Origin: Cheiracanthium punctorium
Taxonomy: Eukaryota > Arthropoda > Arachnida > Araneae > Cheiracanthiidae
Assembly: GCA_038373885.1 (NCBI GenBank)
Contig: JAWZYV010016601.1
Coordinates: 62,001 to 126,000 of the forward strand
Direction: 5' to 3'
DNA: 64,000 nt
Shown: positions 1 through 11,458 of the stretch, one piece after another
Position numbering within the stretch: position 1 is the stretch's first letter
Layout: each line of letters starts with the position of its first letter
The notes under the pieces: model-generated
Told to the model about the DNA's origin: nothing
Databases searched by the model: none
Seen by the model: the letters and a program-made list of their open reading frames with translations, nothing else
Translations under genes and position numbers: made by a program

Positions 1-1081
1 TAAGGCCATATTTTTGTTCATATTAACAGATCAGTATAAAAATATTCTTTAATGATTATTCCATGGGCGCCGACAGAAAAATTTCGAGGGTAGGTCAAAA
101 TGTCTAAATACTAGCAATCACTGTATGGGAGAGTGGAAGGGGGCGGGGGGGTAAAAGACGTGGTAAAATCGATCTGAAGCAAAATTATTTTAAAAATTTT
201 GTTTTTAAAATTAATTAATGTATAATTTTTGGGGTGGGGATATAAATTCATTAATCTTTATATTTTCATTTGTGTTTCCACACTTTCTTTCAAATAAATT
301 TTATTATACCTTCTACATTGAAACCCCTTTGTGTGTGTGTGTATTTGTTACTTCACAGTAAGTACATTTGATGAAGGGTATAATCTTAAAACCGATTTAA
401 AAATTCACTCATAAAACTAAAATTAGATGAACTTATTTATATTTTATATATATATAAACTTATTTCTTCATATGCACCATGAACAGGAGAAAAAAAGAAG
501 ACTTCAGTAGGCATTTGTATACAAATTTGCCAATTGCTATTCCAGAGAATGTAGAGCAATTAAGTAGGCAGCAAGAAGCCTTCCCTTCCCTCCTTTCGGA
601 TGCTTTCCGAAATGAAATAATGCTCAATGAAATTGATTGCCACTCGAATGAAAAATTTATGTGAAAATTTGGATGGTCAATAAAAGAAAAATTGGCAGAG
701 CTCCTTTCTCCTCCCGGACAAAATGCGGCCTAGTTACTAAACTCCGTGGAAAACGAAGAAGCGTCCCCAGTTCTTCTTTTCGAGTTCGGGGACAAACTGA
801 AAAACGTTGTGAAATTGGGGACGTTTGGTCACACTATGCAACTTTTGATGTTTTTTAAAAACTAAATAATAATAATTTTTAAAAAAACACCAATGGACTT
901 GTGCGCTACTGTATGTGTGTGTGACTAGGGTGGGCTTCCCTTAAAAAATACATCCCGAAGAGAAAGAGGGTTTGCTTCTGCCATTTCTATCGTTTTAGCT
1001 TGCCGACGGGGACGGACCACCCTTTCCGCCTTCCCCCTTTCCACGCCACTGCTGAGGGCATCAAAGGAAAGGAATTGGGTG
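1..1081. other. Gene-free left flank
   Basis: No gene can be supported here. The stretch is AT-rich, with a GT run at 331-342. Two small overlapping open frames (479-664 and 661-858) lie in different frames and carry no recognisable domain. The second has an Arg/Lys-rich end that could be the decayed tail of a retroelement polyprotein, but that is a guess. Confidence 0.5.
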
Positions 1082-1693
1082 TGTAGAGTTTATAGTCTCA
1101 GTTTTATATTCGAACGGAGAATTGAAATGTACAGGCGGTTGCCGTGCCCCCCGCCAATATTGCACCTGCTTGGAACAAGATGAATTTTCACAGCCCGCTA
1201 ATTTTGCACCTGCTTGTAACAAGCAGGTGATTTTTGAGAGGGAAAGGAAAATGTAGAGGTTGAGAACGGGAACTCAGAGAGAGACAGGAGCCCTGAGCGG
1301 ACGCGTCTAGGACGCACTACGTTGATTGTAATTTTCGAAATAGATTCCGGGAATCGACCATCGATTCGCCGAGACCAATTTTTGGGGCAGAGACATCCTG
1401 TCTCGTAGATCCACCTGGACAGTGGCTCCGGACTTTTCCGGACAGTTTCTTCGAGCAGTGACATCTTCACGCTGGACAATTCCATCCTGTCTCGTGAATC
1501 GACCTGGACAGTGGCTCCGGACAGTTTCTTCGAGCAGTGACATCTTCACGCGGGACAATTCGATCTTCTATATTTCGAACCTGCACGGTTTATGTAGCTA
1601 AGAGAATATGTATGAGTGTTCTAATTAAATTCGTTATCGTTACACTTTTGAGTCTTTCTAGACAAAATTTCTGCACACTCCCAAAACGCTACA
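1082..1693 (+). repeat. 5' LTR of the Gmr1-like element
   Basis: This 612-bp LTR begins TG and ends CA and is nearly identical to 7102-7716. It contains an internal direct repeat: 1394-1481 and 1483-1560 are the same sequence apart from a 10-bp insertion in the first and a few substitutions. Both units hold the phrase GACAGTGGCTCCGGAC. Small open frames on either strand here are LTR artefacts, not genes. Confidence 0.93.
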
Positions 1694-1705
1694 GAAGAAA
1701 TAAAT

Positions 1706-1723
1706 TGGTGGCAGCGGTTTTGG
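1706..1723 (+). other. Primer binding site candidate
   Basis: TGGTGGCAGCGG lies 12 bases after the 5' LTR. It begins with the TGG expected to pair with the CCA 3' end of a tRNA primer. The offset from the LTR is larger than the usual 0-5 bases, and the primer tRNA was not identified. Confidence 0.55.
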
Positions 1724-2516
1724 ATCGAAAGAGTGAAGAAAAATATACCCTGCCCGAAGACAAAATAGTGTGGCTTTGGTTCTGAAGTGTATCCACGGAC
1801 AAAAAAATAATTATTGTTATTATTATATTGCCCTCATGAACAGTGATTTCGTCAGAAAAGAACTGTGTTACTTTAGTACTAAAGAAAGAGATTATCCACG
1901 TGAAACATTCGGAATATTGTGCCCTCTTGGACAGTGAATTCGCCAACTGCGTGTTTCTGGTGCTGAAAGAAGACCTCTAGCCGTTCGGATAGTATAGACA
2001 TATCAACATCGGTGTTTTGTACCAAATGCCGTAGTGGATTGGAGATTAGTAAATGATTTCGGCAGAAAAATCTGGTAAGCTTGAATTTTTATTTCTATTG
2101 CAATGACGCTATACTTTTGAAGGGAATTTATAATTTTTAAAACAAAGTTGTGAAATTTCGGTTTCAATACTAAAACTGAAAGTAACTACACAAATCCAAA
2201 ATTTAAAAATCCTGCAAAATATATTACTTATTGTTGGTAGAAGGTTTCCATAGTAAATTGAATGATGCAAGAGAAAGCAGTTTTATGTTTTTCCACGTGT
2301 TTTTGAACTGGTATACAAATATTTGTTAGCGTAGTATATATTCAAATTTTGGGGGTAAACTATACTGTGTTTTTGTGTATGAAAAGTATTTTTAATTTGA
2401 GTATTGTATATTTTGCATGTGTGTAACTAGAAAAAAAAAGAGCTAGTATAATTTTCAATTTTATTTGTTAGTAGAATTTTCAGTCTATTTACAACGGTGC
2501 TAATAAGGCATTTGAT

Positions 2517-5500
2517 ATGCCCAAGATGTCAGAATTAAAACAGTTTAGAAAGGCAGACCTAATTTCTCTGGCAGAAGAGTTAGAGGTAGAACTCGTCGCA
2601 TCAGACAAAGTAGCTACAATAATAGCAAAAATAGAAGGGTCCCCAGACTATGATATTGAACTAGCTATTTCACAAATTAAATTGATTCAGGAGGATAGAT
2701 TAATAAGGGAGAAGGAACAGGAGACAGTACGTGATCGGCAGGAAAAGGAACGTGAGCGACAGGAAAAAGAACGTGAGCGACAGCACGAAATTGAGAAAAT
2801 TAAACTTTCACAACAAAGTGAAACTATTAGTTTAGCCTCGAGTAGAGAAGAGACGACGCGTCCGGTCTGTTTGAAGTCAGTAATGCAGCCGTTCGACCCA
2901 GAAAAATCGGATATCTCGTTATTTTTTACTTTATTTCAAAAACAAGCAAAAAAATATAAATTAAATGAAGAGGAATGGGTATCCCAGTTATTAGGTCTTT
3001 TGCCAGGTAGGCTAGCAGAAGCTGTAATGAAAGAACCAGAAGATAAAATTGAGGATTTCGAATATGTAAAAGAAAAACTTCTCGAGAGATTTAGAGTAAA
3101 CGCAGAAACATATAGAACCAAATTCACACAGTGTCAGAGGCCACCATCGGGTTTGTGGAAAGACCTAATTTTTGAATTGCGCTCCTACTTGAGTGGGTGG
3201 TTAAATGGGTTGAATATAAAAGACTTCGAAAGTCTGAAAAATCTAATGATCACTGATCAATTGAAGCGAAGGGCAACCCCGGAGATGCGAGAAAAATTCT
3301 TAGATTCCTGGAGTGAATTCGTAAATCCCGAAGAATTAGCAAAAAAATTTGAAGATTATGAAAGCGTCAGAAAGCCCCTTAAAAAGTTCTCAGTAAGTAG
3401 AGGCGCGGATGGAAAAAAATCGGAACGGCATCAAATACCCGAGAATGGTCGAGAAAGGAAACTTCCAGATAAGAAATCGTTTAATTGGCGAGATAAGTCC
3501 ACGGCGGACCAAAGAGAGAGAGCATTCGAGAGAAGGAAAGCGCCTTCATGTTTTGAATGTGGGTCTACCGATCATTTGCGCCCAACTTGTCCCCGGTTGA
3601 AAAAGACTGAAACGCATCCCATAAACAATATAGGAATTGCTGAGGGCTTCGGACCTTCATTTGAGCCATATTTATCTACCGCGATAGTAAATGATCAGGA
3701 AATAGTGATTCTGCGAGATTCCGGGAGTAGCATAGATCTTGCACCCCGAGATTTAATTGATCCTAAGCATCTAAACGGAGAAACAATTTGGGTTAAGCAG
3801 CCCCTAGAAAATACATTTAGGTGTTTGCCCTTGGCAAATATTGAGATCAAAATTCCCGAGATCGGAATCATTAAAACAAAGGCAGCGATTGTTGATAAGT
3901 CAGTAGAAATGAAACATTACTTACTAGGTAACGAGACACAGAGCTTGATAGACCTGAGAAAAACGCAACTAGAACAAATAAATGATGTTGTGACGCGAAG
4001 CAAATGTCGGGAAACGGAAAATAGTAAGAAATCGGAGATTATCGAGGAAAAACCAGAGATTAGCGCGGAAATCCCTGAGATAGGTGACTGTGATCTACCC
4101 GAGTTTTCTAAAGAAAGTCCGGAAAGTTTAGTTCAGATCACAGCAGAGGAGTTGAAGAGTGAACAAAGTAGTGACCCTTCCCTTGCAGGACTATGGGAAA
4201 AGGCGAGACAAGAAAATAATCGAGAATATTGCGTGGAAAATGATACACTGTTTCGGTTAGCGACAGAACATAGGGGAGAGAAGAGGAAGCAGGTCATTGT
4301 TCCTACTAAATTTAGGCAAGATATTTTGACGTTATGCCACGAAGGCATTTCAGCTCATTTAGGCGCTACGAAAACTAAAGATAAGTTGTTGCGACATTAT
4401 TTTTGGCCAAATATCGTAAAAGAAGCGGAAAATTTTGTTAAGACCTGTGACCCATGTCAAAAATTTAGTAAAGGTGGTGAGGCCAAGAAGGCTCCCTTAA
4501 AACTGGTCCCTATTATTTCAGAAGTCTTTTCGAGAATAAATTGTGATATAGTAGGCCCCCTAATTGAATCTGATAATCATAACAAGTATCTTTTGACCAG
4601 TTTATGCCTGGCATCGAGATGGCCAGACGCAATACCTTTAGCTGATACTAAATCAGAATCGGTTATAGACGGATTGATGCTTGTTTTCAGCCGTCTAGGG
4701 TTTCCTAAAGAAGTTCAGTGCGATCTCGGAACATGCTTCACGAGTGCTCTCACTTCCTCGTTTTTCGAGAAATTTGGGATAAAGGTAGTTCACTCTAGTG
4801 TTCATAGGCCACAGAGCAACGCTATTGAGAGATGGCATCGATCTGTTAAAAGATTGTTGAAGGTTTTGTGTCTCGAAAATGGGAGTAGTTGGGAAAAAAA
4901 TCTACCCTGGGCTTTGTTGGCCCTACGCACAGTAACGCACGAATCGACGGGATTCTCTCCCGCAGAGCTAGTGCACGGAAGAAACTTGCGGACTCCCGAA
5001 GTCTTACTGTTTGAAAAGTGGACATGCCCAGAGGAAGGAAACACTTTCGTTACTGAGCATATTTTTACATTAATAAATAGATTAAAAAGATGTCAGGAGT
5101 TGGCTGTAGAAAGGATGGAAATTACTAGGGATAAGAGGAAATTTTGGTATGATAGGGACACGGTAGAGAGAAATTTTAAACCTGGCGATGAAGTTCTAGT
5201 TATGGCTACTTCAAAGCCACACAAACTAGAAGTAGACTGGATTGGGCCAGGTGTGATAGAGAGCAAATTATCAGAAACAAACTATATAGTGAAAGTGCCT
5301 GGAAGAAGAGAAAGCTCTCAAATCTATCACGTCAGTTTACTGAAACCATATCACAGGCGTGTAGAGTTTGTAAATTTGTTAATGTCGGATCAGGAATCTT
5401 TAGAGGCGGATTTAGAAATCTCTTACCCGAATGCCACTCCAGATGTATTTGATTTCTCAGAAATCGTAGGCGAAAGTGGGCTCGCAGAGAAATGTACGCC

Positions 5501-6797
5501 CGCTCAGATTGAGGTGCTAGGCAAGTTACTTAATAAGCACAGGAAATTATTTTCGAATAATCCAGGCCGCACGGATCTGATCGAACATGATATACAGTTA
5601 ATTACAGAGCAACCGTATCGGATTAAACCTTACCGAACCTCCCCAAGACAAACGGAAATACTTAAGCATGAAATAAAACGTATGCTAGAGCTTAAGATAA
5701 TAGAAGTTGCGGAGTCTGATTTTGTTTCACCCCTCTTATTAGTAGAAGTGCCGGGAAGGGACCCTAGACCTTGTATAGATTATCGAAAGCTTAACTCCTT
5801 GACCCGCACAGAATACTTTCCCTTATCCAATATTGAGGAAAGGGTCGAATTAGTGGCAGCCGCAAAATTTATAACCGTCATCGATCTGACCAAGGGATAT
5901 TGGCAATACCCTTTGACCCCCAGAGCTCAAAGATATGCAACATTTGCAACCACTTTCGGAACCTTTAAACCCCTGGTCATGCCTTTCGGTTTAGTAAATG
6001 CTCCTTATCAATTCAGTAAATTTATGTCAATGCTTTTAGCGGGATGCGAACAATTTTGCGTACCGTATTTGGATGACATAGCAATATTTTCCAGCACCTG
6101 GGAAGACCATCTTAAGCACATAGATGTGATTCTAGAGAAATTAGCAGAGGCTAAATTAAAAATTAAACCCGCGAAGTGTAAGTTCGCACAAGATTGTGTG
6201 AAGTATTTAGGTCACATGGTAGGCGGAGGCCGGAGAACCCCTGCGGAGGCAAAGGTAAAGGCCGTACTCGATTTTCCTACCCCTACTACCAAAACAGAGA
6301 TTAGAAAAATCTTAGGGTTAATTGGATATTATTCCCATTATCTGCCGAATTACGCAGTTATAGTAGAACCACTCACTCGCGCTTTAAAGGGAAAAACGCG
6401 AAAAGAAAAGATAGACTGGACGCCTGAAATGGAAGAAGCTTTCCAAGCGGTTAAAAAGAAACTAACAGAAAGCCCTGTTCTGTATGTCCCTGACTACAAG
6501 CAGGAATTCATTCTCCAAACTGATGCATCGGATAAAGGAGTGGGTGTGATTCTTGCGCAGCGCAAAAATGGCGAAGAACATTCCATTTTACATTTAAGTC
6601 GAAAATTCACGGGTCCAGAAAAAAATTACGGGGCGACTGAAAAAGAATGTGCCGCCGTTATTTTCGGCATAAAAAAGCTAAGACCATATCTGGACGGTCA
6701 AAAATTCAAAATTGAAACCGACCACCATCCCCTAGTATGGTTAAAGACTAATTCGGGCAAAAATCAAAGGTTAATGAGGTGGGCGTTAGCACTTTAA
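2517..6797 (+). CDS. Gag-Pol polyprotein, order Gag-PR-IN-RT-RH
   Basis: A 1426-residue polyprotein for reverse transcription and integration. Visible in order: a charged Glu/Arg/Gln-rich coiled-coil-like stretch near residues 60-100; a zinc knuckle CX2CX4HX4C starting C345; the aspartic protease motif LRDSGSS at 399-405; the integrase H2C2 zinc finger about 608-647 and catalytic D677, D736 and E771; a GPY/F-like module about 886-945; reverse transcriptase from about 1034 with catalytic D1123 and YLDD at 1184-1187; RNase H with D1336 and the later TEKE and ETDHH motifs. In ordinary Ty3/gypsy Pol the integrase comes last; here it precedes RT, as in Ty1/copia and the Gmr1 group. The frame ends at an in-frame TAA (6795-6797) just after the RNase H core. 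The same frame then runs without a stop to 6867-6869 and still encodes a conserved-looking tail, so the TAA looks like a late nonsense change. The start at 2517 is the first Met of the frame. Confidence 0.92.
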   Translation: MPKMSELKQFRKADLISLAEELEVELVASDKVATIIAKIEGSPDYDIELAISQIKLIQEDRLIREKEQETVRDRQEKERERQEKERERQHEIEKIKLSQQSETISLASSREETTRPVCLKSVMQPFDPEKSDISLFFTLFQKQAKKYKLNEEEWVSQLLGLLPGRLAEAVMKEPEDKIEDFEYVKEKLLERFRVNAETYRTKFTQCQRPPSGLWKDLIFELRSYLSGWLNGLNIKDFESLKNLMITDQLKRRATPEMREKFLDSWSEFVNPEELAKKFEDYESVRKPLKKFSVSRGADGKKSERHQIPENGRERKLPDKKSFNWRDKSTADQRERAFERRKAPSCFECGSTDHLRPTCPRLKKTETHPINNIGIAEGFGPSFEPYLSTAIVNDQEIVILRDSGSSIDLAPRDLIDPKHLNGETIWVKQPLENTFRCLPLANIEIKIPEIGIIKTKAAIVDKSVEMKHYLLGNETQSLIDLRKTQLEQINDVVTRSKCRETENSKKSEIIEEKPEISAEIPEIGDCDLPEFSKESPESLVQITAEELKSEQSSDPSLAGLWEKARQENNREYCVENDTLFRLATEHRGEKRKQVIVPTKFRQDILTLCHEGISAHLGATKTKDKLLRHYFWPNIVKEAENFVKTCDPCQKFSKGGEAKKAPLKLVPIISEVFSRINCDIVGPLIESDNHNKYLLTSLCLASRWPDAIPLADTKSESVIDGLMLVFSRLGFPKEVQCDLGTCFTSALTSSFFEKFGIKVVHSSVHRPQSNAIERWHRSVKRLLKVLCLENGSSWEKNLPWALLALRTVTHESTGFSPAELVHGRNLRTPEVLLFEKWTCPEEGNTFVTEHIFTLINRLKRCQELAVERMEITRDKRKFWYDRDTVERNFKPGDEVLVMATSKPHKLEVDWIGPGVIESKLSETNYIVKVPGRRESSQIYHVSLLKPYHRRVEFVNLLMSDQESLEADLEISYPNATPDVFDFSEIVGESGLAEKCTPAQIEVLGKLLNKHRKLFSNNPGRTDLIEHDIQLITEQPYRIKPYRTSPRQTEILKHEIKRMLELKIIEVAESDFVSPLLLVEVPGRDPRPCIDYRKLNSLTRTEYFPLSNIEERVELVAAAKFITVIDLTKGYWQYPLTPRAQRYATFATTFGTFKPLVMPFGLVNAPYQFSKFMSMLLAGCEQFCVPYLDDIAIFSSTWEDHLKHIDVILEKLAEAKLKIKPAKCKFAQDCVKYLGHMVGGGRRTPAEAKVKAVLDFPTPTTKTEIRKILGLIGYYSHYLPNYAVIVEPLTRALKGKTRKEKIDWTPEMEEAFQAVKKKLTESPVLYVPDYKQEFILQTDASDKGVGVILAQRKNGEEHSILHLSRKFTGPEKNYGATEKECAAVIFGIKKLRPYLDGQKFKIETDHHPLVWLKTNSGKNQRLMRWALAL

Positions 6798-7087
6798 CCG
6801 TACAACTACACCACGGAGCATAAACCGGGGAAAAGCATAAAACATGCTGATTGCCTAAGTAGGATTTAAAAAAAATGTAAATATTTCTTTGTATAAATTT
6901 TTACTATTATTACTCATAAATATGTGGTTAATTTTTCATATGCTATTATTTTAGTGTTTAAATGCCGGTAATAAATTTCAAATCTGTAAAAATACTCTAT
7001 AGCAAATTGCAGTAGGAATTAATTCTTGCTACCAGTGTTATATAGTGTTTCCAATTTTTCTTCTCCAAACCTCCCGAAAAATTGTTT

Positions 7088-7101
7088 TGAGGGGAGGGTG
7101 C
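7088..7101 (+). other. Polypurine tract
   Basis: GAGGGGAGGGTGC sits directly against the 3' LTR start at 7102, where plus-strand synthesis is primed in LTR elements. Confidence 0.8.
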
Positions 7102-7716
7102 TGTAGAGTTTATAGTCTCAGTTTTATAATCGAACGGAGAATTGAAATGTACAGGCGGTTGCCGTGCCCCCCGCCAATATTGCACCTGCTTGGAACAAGA
7201 TGAATTTTCACAGCCCGCTAATTTTGCACCTGCTTGTTACAAGCAGGTGATTTTTGAGAGGGAAAGGAAAATGTAGAGGTTGAGAACGGGAACTCAGAGA
7301 GAGACAGGAGCCCTGAGCGGACGCGTCTAGGACGCACTACGTTGATTGTAATTTTCGAAATAGATTCCGGGAATCGACCATCGATTCGCCAAGACCAATT
7401 TTTGGGGCAGAGACATCCTGTCTCGTAGATCCACCTGGACAGTGGCTCCGGACTTTTCCGGACAGTTTCTTAGAGCAGTGACATCTTCACGCTGGACAAT
7501 TCCATCCTGTCTCGTGGATCGACCTGGACAGTGGCTCCGGACAGTTTCTCCGAGCAGTGACATCTTCACGCGGGAGAATTCGATCTTGTATATTTCGAAC
7601 CTGCACGGTTTATGTAGCCAAGAGAATATGTATGAGTGTTCTAATTAAATTCGTTATCGTTACACTTTTGAGTCTTTCTCAACATTAAAATTTCTGCACA
7701 CTCCCAAAACGCTACA
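7102..7716 (+). repeat. 3' LTR of the Gmr1-like element
   Basis: This 615-bp copy of 1082-1693 has about ten substitutions and a small indel near 7680. It ends GCTACA and is followed by the target duplication GGTG. Confidence 0.93.
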
Positions 7717-7720
7717 GGTG

Positions 7721-9169
7721 TGATCATGAATAGGGATGCACGGGAAAAATCAGGCTGTCTCGTCTCGCAAAATCCTATATCATAATGAAAAATGGTCCTG
7801 CCTTGTCTCGCATAGAAACTACAAATGTCTATCTCGCCCCCCCCCCGCCCACGGACTTTTAGGACACCCACAGAAATTTTTTAAAGTCGGCGCCTCTGAG
7901 ATAAGCAGGCCCTGATTACCGCACAGGACAACTAGGCCTCCCAAAATGATTAAAATAGTTTTAAGCTCTTAAAAAAATAGCACAAAAACGTGAATGACAA
8001 GGACATGGGCGTTCATATAGGGAAGTAGGTGGAGGCTCGGGTCCCTCCCTCTAGCTGTTGGTATAGTGAACATTTTTATAATAGCTAACTTTTTTTCATT
8101 ATTTCACTACTAAAACGTTTGAAAGCGCTATTGCCGAACCCTCACAAATGCAAGAAATAACCCCCCTCCCTCCACGCCTTAAAGTACTCATATGGACGTC
8201 CACGCCGAATACCCACATATATTTGGCCTCATTAAAGATTTTCTTTTAAAATTTTAAAAATCACACAACTAATAAGCAAATAAAGCATTTTAGCACTGAA
8301 ATAATGCAAAAAGTTCAGTAAGCTTTACAAATATTCCCCTAGTAGCAATAACCCATCGGTCGATGAGAGGCGGGTGAGTTTAATCCGAGGAGAAGAAGCA
8401 ATGGCCGATCACGGCTTTTCATCCAAAAAAGAGGAAATTTCATCGGCAACTGGTACAAAATGTCCGCTCGGGGGGCCATAAAGCCGATCACCGTTTCCCG
8501 ATGACTCCGATGAAATAACTAAAAGGAACCGATGAGAAACCGATAAACTGTTTAAAATATATTTGTTAATAAAAAATAAACGACTGGCAGCAAAATGTTC
8601 AAAAAATGTCCTTTCCGTTTATTATGTTTTCGTTTTTCTTTGGATGCTAATTTTCCGTTTTTCTGGAAAAAAAAAATAATAATTCTTCCTCCACCGGACC
8701 CGAACCCGAACCCTGAGCGTGCAGAATCAAAGCCTAACACGCTACCACAAAACCATCCAAACTTATCATTTGCAAGCCAAAGATTGAAGTACCGGTTATT
8801 TTAGTCACAGATTGGGACTACGGTGAAATTTTGACAAAGTGCTGTTCAGCTATTATTAATAATAATCAAATTATTCGATTGGTAACAAATTAATTTCACT
8901 TTTTACCAATGTATGTAAGTAGCAACAACATTCAAAATTAATAATTAAAAAGCAATACTGCAAATTGTATAGGAATTTTAGTGTGATTTTAACTTTCATA
9001 TTTCTTGGATAACTTTTAAAAATTAACTGATTTCTCCTGCTGTTTACATTAAGGAGTTTTCAAAAGAGTTGCTCATTTTAATGAAGTTTCCGTTTTTCTT
9101 ATAATGCAGCTGACGCTCAAACAGATTTTCTTTTCCTTTCTTTTATTTTAAACACATTTTTTTAAATCT
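7721..9169. other. Gene-free repeat debris
   Basis: No gene is supported. From about 8333 to 8530 the sequence starts with CCCCTAGTAGCAA and carries many CGATGA/TCATCG motifs, matching a family seen again at 29.6, 35.1 and 44.4 kb. About 8690-8770, read on the - strand, resembles a tRNA A box (GTGGTAGCGTG) and B box (GGTTCGGGTCC), so it may be a SINE remnant. Confidence 0.45.
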
Positions 9170-9485
9170 CTCTATTCTAAAAAAAAAGTAAAGGCCGCTG
9201 TTAAAGCTTATGGAACTATCTCCTCCTAAACCGTAGGGATTTGAGTTTCGACTAAGGTGCCCACAGATTCGAAAAATTCCGAGGAACCTGCTAAGCTAAT
9301 TTAAATTTCGAAAATCGAATTATTTTAGAAGATATTAATAAAAAACTGAAAAAATAAACCGAATGGTTGCCAAATTTGGCATAAAATCATTCATTACTTT
9401 GCAACAAAGCGTTTCCGAGTTTCTAGAATCGCTTGAAATTTACAAACATGAGTTAGAATTATGCCCATTTTACGCCAAAATAAAA
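9170..9485 (+). repeat. Interspersed repeat R2, copy 1
   Basis: About 315 bp from AAAGTAAAGGCCGCTG to CATTTTACGCCAAAA. It is largely the same as 13055-13385 in the same orientation, and its right end recurs at 28322-28385. It has no coding potential, and its family is not known to me. Confidence 0.8.
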
Positions 9486-10441
9486 TGTTCGTCCGTGCTC
9501 TAATTTTCGTAAATATGCATCGATTTCTACGAAATTTATATATTTTACTCTTATCTACTGTACCATGTACCCTATTGAAAATGGTATTTGTAGCATTTAT
9601 AGTTTTTCTACAGGAGCACTCAAAATATTCCCAATACGTTGCGTTCTATGGGAAGTTATTCTTTAAAGCTTATCATCCTACTATATAGTTACGCTGATCC
9701 CTGACTCAAGATAAAACTCATTTCCACCATTACTGCAAAAAGATTACGAAATTAAGCACTGAAAAGCGTAATAATATCTACACCATTCCCAGACAGCACA
9801 CTTGCCCAATTTATGTCCATATCTGGACAAACTTGTCCAAAACATGTCTATGTCTATGATAAGATATCTCCTGGACATCATTTTAGCGACATCTTTGGGA
9901 AAATCCATAATATGTCTAGAATAACACATGATTGGGACATGTAACACCCCAATTAAGTCTTATTACGACAAAAACGGGAAAATCCATATCATGTCTGTTA
10001 TACGACATGAATTGGACATCTAAACACCCCAATCATGTCTATTTTATGACATAAATGGGAAAATCTATCGGCGACAACCCAGACAGCACAAACTTGTCCA
10101 GAACATGTCCATATGATATCATGGACAAGTTCGGGACATAACTGACATCCCCAAATTTGTCTATATCTTGTCCATAATACGCCCCAAACTTGTCCATATG
10201 GCACAATACGGCGTCCATAATGATATCCTCTGGACAAAATATAGACATCCATAAGGACATGTTATGGACATCCAGAACTTATCTATATGGACATGTTATG
10301 GACATCCATGTGGACATGTTATGGACATCCATAACTTGTCCATATGGACATGTTATAGACAACTAGACTATGTCCACAAAAAGACATTCTGTGGATATTT
10401 ATCTCATATCCACAGTTTATTTTTATGCTATGGATAAGTTA

Positions 10442-10627
10442 CTACCATAAAGGAACAGAAGTATCTGTTTCATCAGTAATTTCTGAAATGGAGCTATTGC
10501 AAGAACTGCTTGTGGGATCAAACATATTTGAATCTTCAAAAATATTTTCATCGATCCTATTTTCAAATTCATTATGAAAATAATTATAATCGTGCGCATT
10601 AATAGGCTTCGATTCAATATCATTCAC
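10442..10627 (-). CDS. Conserved acidic hypothetical protein, inverted copy
   Basis: 61 residues, the counterpart of 11459-11743 in the inverted u module. The shared reading frame extends upstream to about 10700, but a two-base length difference in an A run breaks the connection to the first Met used in the other copy. That suggests the true start or an exon boundary lies downstream of the A run. Asp/Glu/Ser-rich, ending DETDTSVPLW. The family is unknown; it may be an exon of the element's own gene. Confidence 0.4.
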   Translation of the reverse strand: MNDIESKPINAHDYNYFHNEFENRIDENIFEDSNMFDPTSSSCNSSISEITDETDTSVPLW

Positions 10628-11458
10628 ATTACATTCAGCTTCAATCAGGAATAATTCATCATTAACTTCTTGTTCAACATTTCGCCATTCCTGACGAGTC
10701 GATTCAATTTTTTTTTATTAAAATACATATTAAGTCAAAAAGTTGTACATTACCTCGTATTGTAAAGAACAGAACAGTGATATAGGCAAGCAAAATGCAA
10801 GAAGTGCCTATAAAAATGTTATAATTGTCTAACAAAGAAACTTCAAATATGTGGGTACTATCTACCACAACCACCACAGATTATTAAAAACAACGTGTAT
10901 ACAAAAATGTTACTGCGCATGATCAAACAAACTAAGCCAATCAGAGTTTGTCGCCGATAGATTTTCCCATTTATGTCATAAAAGAGACATGATTGGGGTA
11001 TTTAGATGTCCAATTCATGTCATATTGCAGACATAATATGGATTTTCCCGTTCTTGTCGTAATAAGACTTAATTGGGGTGTTACATGTCCCAACCATGTC
11101 TTATTCTAGACATATTATGGATTTCCCCAAAGATGTCGCTAAAATGATGTCCAGGAGATATCTTATCATAGACATAGACATGTTTTGGACAAGTTTGTCC
11201 AGATATGGACATAAATTGGGCAAGTGTGCTGTCTGGGAAACTCTGATCGGCTCAATTTGTTTGATCATGCGCAGTAACATTTTTGTATGCACGTTGTTTT
11301 TAATAATCTGTGGTGTTTGTGGTAGATAGTACCCACATATTTGAAGTTTCCTTGTTAGACAATTATAACATTTTTATGCGCACTTCTTGCATTTTGCTTG
11401 CCTATATCACTGTTCTGTTCTTTACAATACGAGGTAATGTACAACTTTTTGAGTTAAT

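Larger units (their letters stand above)
1082..7716 (+). mobile_element. Complete Ty3/gypsy-type LTR retrotransposon with integrase before RT (Gmr1-like order)
   Basis: The element has two LTRs (1082-1693 and 7102-7716), each starting TGTAGAG and ending GCTACA. It is flanked by the 4-bp duplication GGTG (1078-1081 and 7717-7720). A primer-binding-site candidate follows the 5' LTR and a purine tract precedes the 3' LTR. One long frame (2517-6797) encodes Gag, protease, integrase, RT and RNase H in that order. The LTRs differ at about ten positions plus a few-base indel, so insertion was fairly recent. No env frame is present; 1724-2516 is leader without a gene and 6870-7088 is 3' untranslated. 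Confidence 0.93.

Noticed and set aside
1198..1946. Several open frames on both strands in and after the 5' LTR
   Set aside because: They overlap, are duplicated in the 3' LTR, and show no protein motif; LTR sequence explains them.
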